From contig JBBUDB010000047.1 in assembly GCA_038057515.1 (NCBI GenBank), positions 1 to 8,544 on the forward strand: 8,544 nucleotides of DNA, in the 5' to 3' direction. Within the stretch, counting starts at the first letter, position 1. Every line of letters starts with the position of its first letter. This DNA is from DATJQA01 sp038057515. GTDB taxonomy: Bacteria > Patescibacteriota > Minisyncoccia > UBA6257 > 2-01-FULL-56-20. Positions 6,122 through 8,544 of the stretch are shown here, in pieces. Both the position numbers and the translations under genes were made by a program. Under the pieces are notes generated by a model that was given only the letters and a program-made list of their open reading frames with translations, searched no databases and was not told the origin of the DNA.

Positions 6122-6157
6122 ACTATCCTTAAGATTCAATTGTATCTTAACGATAGT
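6122..6157. repeat. AT-rich palindrome downstream of minus-strand operon
   Basis: ACTATC (6122-6127) and TTAAGAT (6129-6135) mirror ATCTTAA (6144-6150) and GATAGT (6152-6157): thirteen pairs with one C-C mismatch and an 8-base centre holding CAATTG. It sits eight bases past the stop of the last gene in the infC operon. There is no T-run on either strand, so it could be a 3'-end stabilising hairpin or a protein site. Confidence 0.5.
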
Positions 6158-6164
6158 GAAAACC

Positions 6165-6968
6165 TCACCTTTTTTCGGCGGCTACGTCGGCTTTCATCTC
6201 CTCGAAGATCTTGGCTGCGGCGGCATAGGCCGCGCGCAACTCGCTTTTTGAGAGCGCGCCGAATCTAGTGGCCTGCTCGGCAAGCGTTTTTAAAAGTTGC
6301 GTTTCGACGCGCTTGGCCACTGGTCCCTTGTCACCGGAATCCACGAGCTCCTCAGCAAGCGCGACGACATCCTCGGACTTAATATTGATTATGAAATACG
6401 GCAAGTGTTCAAGGGGGCCGCGATTAACCCCGTTTTTCCCCAGGGCCACGCCATACCGGACGGACATGCCTTCGGTTATGTTTTGCTGGAGCTTAGCCGC
6501 CTTCGCCTCCGGGGCGATCGTGGCGTCTGCGGCGGCGAGGACCTGTCCGGACTCGCGATCGATAATGAGATAGTCGACGCCGTGGTGATAGTCATCCAGG
6601 TCTGCGGTGCGGAGCGCCGCAAGACGCTGGTCGAAAAGAGCGCTGTTTACGGCGAGCACCGTCGTCGCCTCAAGAAGCTTCGGGAGCGCTTCGCCGCTTT
6701 TAGTCGGTTCATTGCGGCCGTGGAGATAATTTGCCGCCATCCTGTTGTCGCGCTCAATGTTTCGAGCATCGAAAATGTCACGAAATTTTTCCGGATCTAT
6801 CTGGCAGTTATTGTTGACCGGAAATCCTTCCTCGCGCAGATTTTCCGATTCCTTGATAAGGAGCGGCTCCAGGCGCAGAAGGAGCTCGGCACTGCGCGCT
6901 TCTTCCTCGCGATTGGTTTCGCGATTGAGGTAACCGGTTTCCGGAGACGGACCAAAAGATCCGCGCAT
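6165..6968 (-). CDS. Unrecognised protein downstream of rplT
   Basis: A 267-residue soluble protein of unknown function. The N-terminal third is charged and helical (about 15-100). A core of predicted beta strands follows: GVDYLIIDRESGQVLAAADA (130-149) is a two-strand hairpin with Asp132 at its start, and LPYFIINIKSED (189-200) is another strand leading into a helix. The C-terminus is Ala/Lys/Glu-rich and helical (about 216-267). The strand-hairpin-helix order is reminiscent of PD-(D/E)XK nuclease-like folds, but the usual D/E-x-K is not visible (ADAT in its place), so this is only a hint. ATG 6968 lies four bases after the rplT stop. The frame is open 49 codons further upstream, but that part is a shadow of rplT. 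There is no Shine-Dalgarno sequence, so it is probably translated by coupling with rplT. Confidence 0.75.
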   Translation of the reverse strand: MRGSFGPSPETGYLNRETNREEEARSAELLLRLEPLLIKESENLREEGFPVNNNCQIDPEKFRDIFDARNIERDNRMAANYLHGRNEPTKSGEALPKLLEATTVLAVNSALFDQRLAALRTADLDDYHHGVDYLIIDRESGQVLAAADATIAPEAKAAKLQQNITEGMSVRYGVALGKNGVNRGPLEHLPYFIINIKSEDVVALAEELVDSGDKGPVAKRVETQLLKTLAEQATRFGALSKSELRAAYAAAAKIFEEMKADVAAEKR

Positions 6969-6972
6969 AGAA

Positions 6973-7383
6973 CTATTTTGATTTTGCGGCGGGCTCGCGT
7001 TTCGGCGAAGCGGGCTTGCCCGGCAGGGGCGCCTCCTTGAGGGTGGCGGCGGCGACAACTTTCTTGAAGACGGCGGGCTCGTTCTTGGCGAGATCGGCGA
7101 GAACCTTGCGATCAAGTTTTATTTTCTTGGCCTTCAAGGCGGCGATGAGCTTGCTATAAGAGAGGCCCTCCTCGCGGACGGCGGCGTTCACGCGGACATT
7201 CCAAAGCGCGCGAAAGACGCGCTTCTTCTCTTTGCGGCCGCGGAACATCCTGGCTTGGGCGTGAAGCAGGGCCTCTTTGGCGGCGCGTTCTTTTGATTTG
7301 CGGCCCCAACGAAAACCCTTGGTGAGCTTTAGGAGCTTTTCGCGCTTCCTGTGGGCGGTGGTGCCTCGTTTGACTCTTGGCAT
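6973..7383 (-). CDS. rplT: 50S ribosomal protein L20
   Basis: A 136-residue L20, an early 23S rRNA-binding protein needed for large-subunit assembly. It has the typical N-terminal MPRVKRGTTAHRKR, a long basic helix, the WNVRVNAAVREEGLSYSKLI signature (61-80) and LDRKVLADLA (90-99). It is about 18 residues longer than the usual L20 because of a Pro/Ala/Lys-rich tail (about 117-136). It follows rpmI after 21 bases with no strong Shine-Dalgarno sequence. In several bacteria L20 represses this operon by binding its messenger; whether that happens here is not shown. Confidence 0.97.
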   Translation of the reverse strand: MPRVKRGTTAHRKREKLLKLTKGFRWGRKSKERAAKEALLHAQARMFRGRKEKKRVFRALWNVRVNAAVREEGLSYSKLIAALKAKKIKLDRKVLADLAKNEPAVFKKVVAAATLKEAPLPGKPASPKREPAAKSK

Positions 7384-7404
7384 GGTGGGTTTGGAATTTA
7401 AAAA

Positions 7405-7569
7405 TTACTTGGCTTTTTTAAGCGGATAATTAAGACCGCGGCTCTTCCGCTTGTTCCTGATGGCGCCCGCGCCGCTACTGCGCGTTTTAAAATGATCGAT
7501 CCTCATGGGGCGGCGAATCACCTTGCCGTTCTTGGTTATGCGAATTCTTTTTGAGAAACTCTTGCGCAT
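7405..7569 (-). CDS. rpmI: 50S ribosomal protein L35 (short form)
   Basis: A 54-residue, very basic protein between infC and rplT, where L35 is expected. It begins MRKSFSKRIR and contains ITKNGKVIRR, matching the L35 pattern of a K/R-rich start, T-x-x-G-K-h-x-R-R, a His in the middle (His26) and then a K/R-rich region (38-44). It is about 10 residues shorter than typical L35; the usual C-terminal stretch ending in VKRML-like residues is missing and replaced by a short LKKAK end. ATG 7569 lies five bases after the infC stop, suggesting coupled translation. Confidence 0.92.
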   Translation of the reverse strand: MRKSFSKRIRITKNGKVIRRPMRIDHFKTRSSGAGAIRNKRKSRGLNYPLKKAK

Positions 7570-7574
7570 GGTAA

Positions 7575-8081
7575 TTATTTTTTAGCGATTTGGGCGATCA
7601 TGCCCCGGCCGGCGAATTTTGGTTCCGAGAGAACTTTAAACTCGGTCGGGATCATCGCCAGGAACTCCTTGAATTTTAGGCGCGCCCAATCCTTATTTCC
7701 CTTTTCCCGACCGCGCAGGCGAAGCTGAATTTCTATCTGGTGGCCTTCGGCGAAGAATTTTTCGAGCTGGCGGATCTTGACCTTCAGGTCGTTTTCGGCC
7801 GCCCGGGCGCTGATCTGGATCTGTTTCAGGCCCGCCGTCTTCTGGGCCAACCGCTCTTTCTTCATCGCCTTTTCCCGCTCGTAGCGGTACTTGTCGTAGC
7901 TCATGAGCCGCACGATGGGCGGAGTGGCCGTCTGGACCATCTCGATGAGATCGAGGCCCTCCTCGGGCTTGGCCAAGAGAAGCGCTGCCTCCCGGCTCAT
8001 AACCCCGAGATTTTCGTGGTTTGCGCCAACGACGCGAACCTCCGGCGCGGTTATTTGGCTGTTGATGCGTGGCTTCAGAAT
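7575..8081 (-). CDS. infC: Translation initiation factor IF-3
   Basis: A 168-residue IF3, which binds the 30S subunit, keeps subunits apart and checks start codon and initiator tRNA. The N-domain includes PRINSQITAPEVRVV (4-18) and the NLGVM turn (24-28). A Lys/Arg-rich linker (about 65-80) and the C-domain with EKFFAEGHQIEI and RGREKG follow. The first in-frame ATG (8000) would cut off conserved N-domain residues. No ATG, GTG or TTG lies between it and the upstream stop at 8136-8138, so a non-canonical start is required. ATT at 8081 is chosen because it keeps the family's R-I-N element and because AUU is the known infC start in E. coli; CTG 8078 and ATC 8066 are alternatives. There is no Shine-Dalgarno sequence. 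It is the first gene of infC-rpmI-rplT. Confidence 0.95.
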   Translation of the reverse strand: MLKPRINSQITAPEVRVVGANHENLGVMSREAALLLAKPEEGLDLIEMVQTATPPIVRLMSYDKYRYEREKAMKKERLAQKTAGLKQIQISARAAENDLKVKIRQLEKFFAEGHQIEIQLRLRGREKGNKDWARLKFKEFLAMIPTEFKVLSEPKFAGRGMIAQIAKK

Positions 8082-8110
8082 GAGAGTAAGTGACGCGTGT
8101 GTCAGGAGGT

Positions 8111-8139
8111 ATGGTATGGGATTTGGGCCCGATTGTCAA
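8111..8139 (-). promoter_or_regulatory. infC operon promoter
   Basis: A perfect minus-strand -35 TTGACA (8139-8134), a 17-base spacer and a -10 TACCAT (8116-8111; four of six consensus bases). Initiation near 8104 would give a leader of about 23 bases before the ATT start at 8081. The -35 overlaps the end of the T-run of the hairpin just upstream. Confidence 0.7.
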
Positions 8140-8238
8140 AAAACGCCCGACAAGCAGACGCTCTCACTGCTTGCCTCTTGCGGAACCGCGGTTATTGCGC
8201 TCCAGCGGCGCAATCCCGCTGCCTCCCCGCCCGACTGA
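8116..8238 (+). CDS. Doubtful 40-codon ORF with ideal Shine-Dalgarno
   Basis: AGGAGG (8104-8109) lies six bases before ATG 8116, the best ribosome binding site in the window. The frame runs 40 codons to TGA at 8236-8238. The peptide has no recognisable motif, overlaps the infC promoter and the structured element, and no plus-strand promoter is evident. Most likely it is coincidental. Confidence 0.15.
   Translation: MGFGPDCQKTPDKQTLSLLASCGTAVIALQRRNPAASPPD
8138..8173 (-). terminator. Terminator-like hairpin upstream of infC
   Basis: On the minus strand CAAGCAG (8173-8167) and CTGCTTG (8157-8151) form a perfect 7-bp stem with a 9-base loop, followed by TCGGGCG and then six T (8143-8138). The seven-base gap before the T-run makes it weaker than a classic terminator. 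Its 5' arm also belongs to the longer helix of the element at 8161-8333, so the two folds exclude each other. Confidence 0.45.
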
Positions 8239-8333
8239 ATGACCTCAGTCATTCGGGCAGGTCGGCGAAAAAATCCTTCGGATACCAAGCTTTTTCGCCT
8301 CCGAGAGCTTCCTCAAGAGGCAAGCGGCGGGAG
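8161..8333 (-). ncRNA. Structured element before infC (leader or small RNA)
   Basis: A long-range inverted repeat joins 8161-8180 to 8314-8333. The core of 12 bases (8169-8180 with 8314-8325) is perfect; the outer part has one mismatch and two wobbles as read on the plus strand. Inside are three hairpins: ATTGCGC/GCGCAAT (8194-8214), a 7+7-bp bulged hairpin at 8226-8261, and GGCGAAAAA/TTTTTCGCC (8264-8299). In the second, one pair is G-U on the minus strand but C-A on the plus strand, which favours a minus-strand RNA. It could be an attenuating leader of the infC operon or a separate RNA ending at the adjacent hairpin. No known family (RNase P, SRP RNA, tmRNA) is recognised. Confidence 0.45.
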
Positions 8334-8427
8334 AATGGTAATTTTTCTATCCCGAACCCTGCTTTAGTAAAATATCCTTAGTAGAAAATTTGACGATATT
8401 TTTTGAGTAAGGCCGGAGTCGTTTTGT

Positions 8428-8471
8428 AAAAAAACGTGCGCCGCCCGGTCCTTTTTGGGGAGCGAGCGGCG
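8428..8471 (-). terminator. Intrinsic terminator of a unit to the right
   Basis: On the minus strand a CGCCGC/GCGGCG stem (8471-8466 with 8444-8439), then CACG, then seven T (8434-8428). It would end transcription arriving from beyond the right edge, isolating the infC region from the preceding gene. Confidence 0.55.
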
Positions 8472-8497
8472 GATTGGATGATAGGCGAGGCGAGCTC

Positions 8498-8544
8498 TTA
8501 GGCCCCGCCGTCTTCTTCGGGCAAGCGCCACGAGCCGGGGACTT
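8498..8544 (-). CDS. Possible 3' end of an upstream gene (partial)
   Basis: One minus-strand frame enters from the right edge and stops at TAA (8500-8498), leaving about 14 residues ending in PEEDGGA. The stop lies 27 bases before the intrinsic terminator, a sensible layout for a gene end. So little is visible that no function can be given. Confidence 0.25.
   Translation of the reverse strand, partial: VPGSWRLPEEDGGA

Noticed and set aside
6297..7040. 247-codon plus-strand ORF
   Set aside because: It is opposite the unknown gene and rplT, with no recognisable domain and no start signals.
6969..7115. 49-codon N-terminal extension of the gene after rplT
   Set aside because: It overlaps rplT in another frame and is Pro/Ser/Arg-rich shadow; ATG 6968 after the rplT stop is far more likely.
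8389..8420. Plus-strand TTGACG as a -35 promoter element
   Set aside because: No -10-like hexamer follows at 16-18 bases and no gene follows on that strand.

Overview
The window looks like a chromosomal segment from a small-genome, fairly GC-rich bacterium, most likely a member of the Candidate Phyla Radiation (Patescibacteria, Parcubacteria-like). The reasons are a shortened ribosomal protein L35, a family-4 uracil-DNA glycosylase without its iron-sulfur cysteines, a membrane-anchored and degenerate Clp-type ATPase, and -10 boxes placed directly against start codons. The lineage is inferred from these traits, not proven. No insertion sequence, phage gene, CRISPR array, rRNA or complete tRNA is visible.

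Layout, left to right. 1-194 holds no supported gene: a GC palindrome, a small tRNA-like fold, and a strong bidirectional terminator. 195-956 (-) is a LOG-family nucleotide phosphoribohydrolase, divergent from 1029-1685 (+), a family-4 uracil-DNA glycosylase. 1726-2124 and 2121-4697 (+) are an overlapping pair: a small membrane protein and a membrane-anchored, two-AAA+-domain Clp-like ATPase. 4804-5508 and 5505-5843 (+) are a second overlapping pair: a Nudix hydrolase with basic disordered tails and an O6-methylguanine methyltransferase domain. 5844-6164 is a convergent intergenic region with several inverted repeats and a possible minus-strand small RNA. 6165-8081 (-) is the translation operon infC-rpmI-rplT followed by an unrecognised 267-codon gene. 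8082-8544 is upstream of infC: a good promoter, a long foldable element, a terminator from an upstream unit, and perhaps the last codons of another minus-strand gene.

Functionally the window mixes translation (IF3, L35, L20), repair and nucleotide clean-up (uracil glycosylase, Nudix, methyltransferase, LOG) and a putative membrane remodelling or unfolding machine. The most interesting parts are the coupled membrane protein/ATPase pair, whose first ATPase domain looks dead and whose pore loops lack the usual aromatic residues; the structured DNA or RNA in front of infC, where two pairings are mutually exclusive; and the repeated near-leaderless promoter arrangement. infC itself appears to start at a non-canonical AUU codon.
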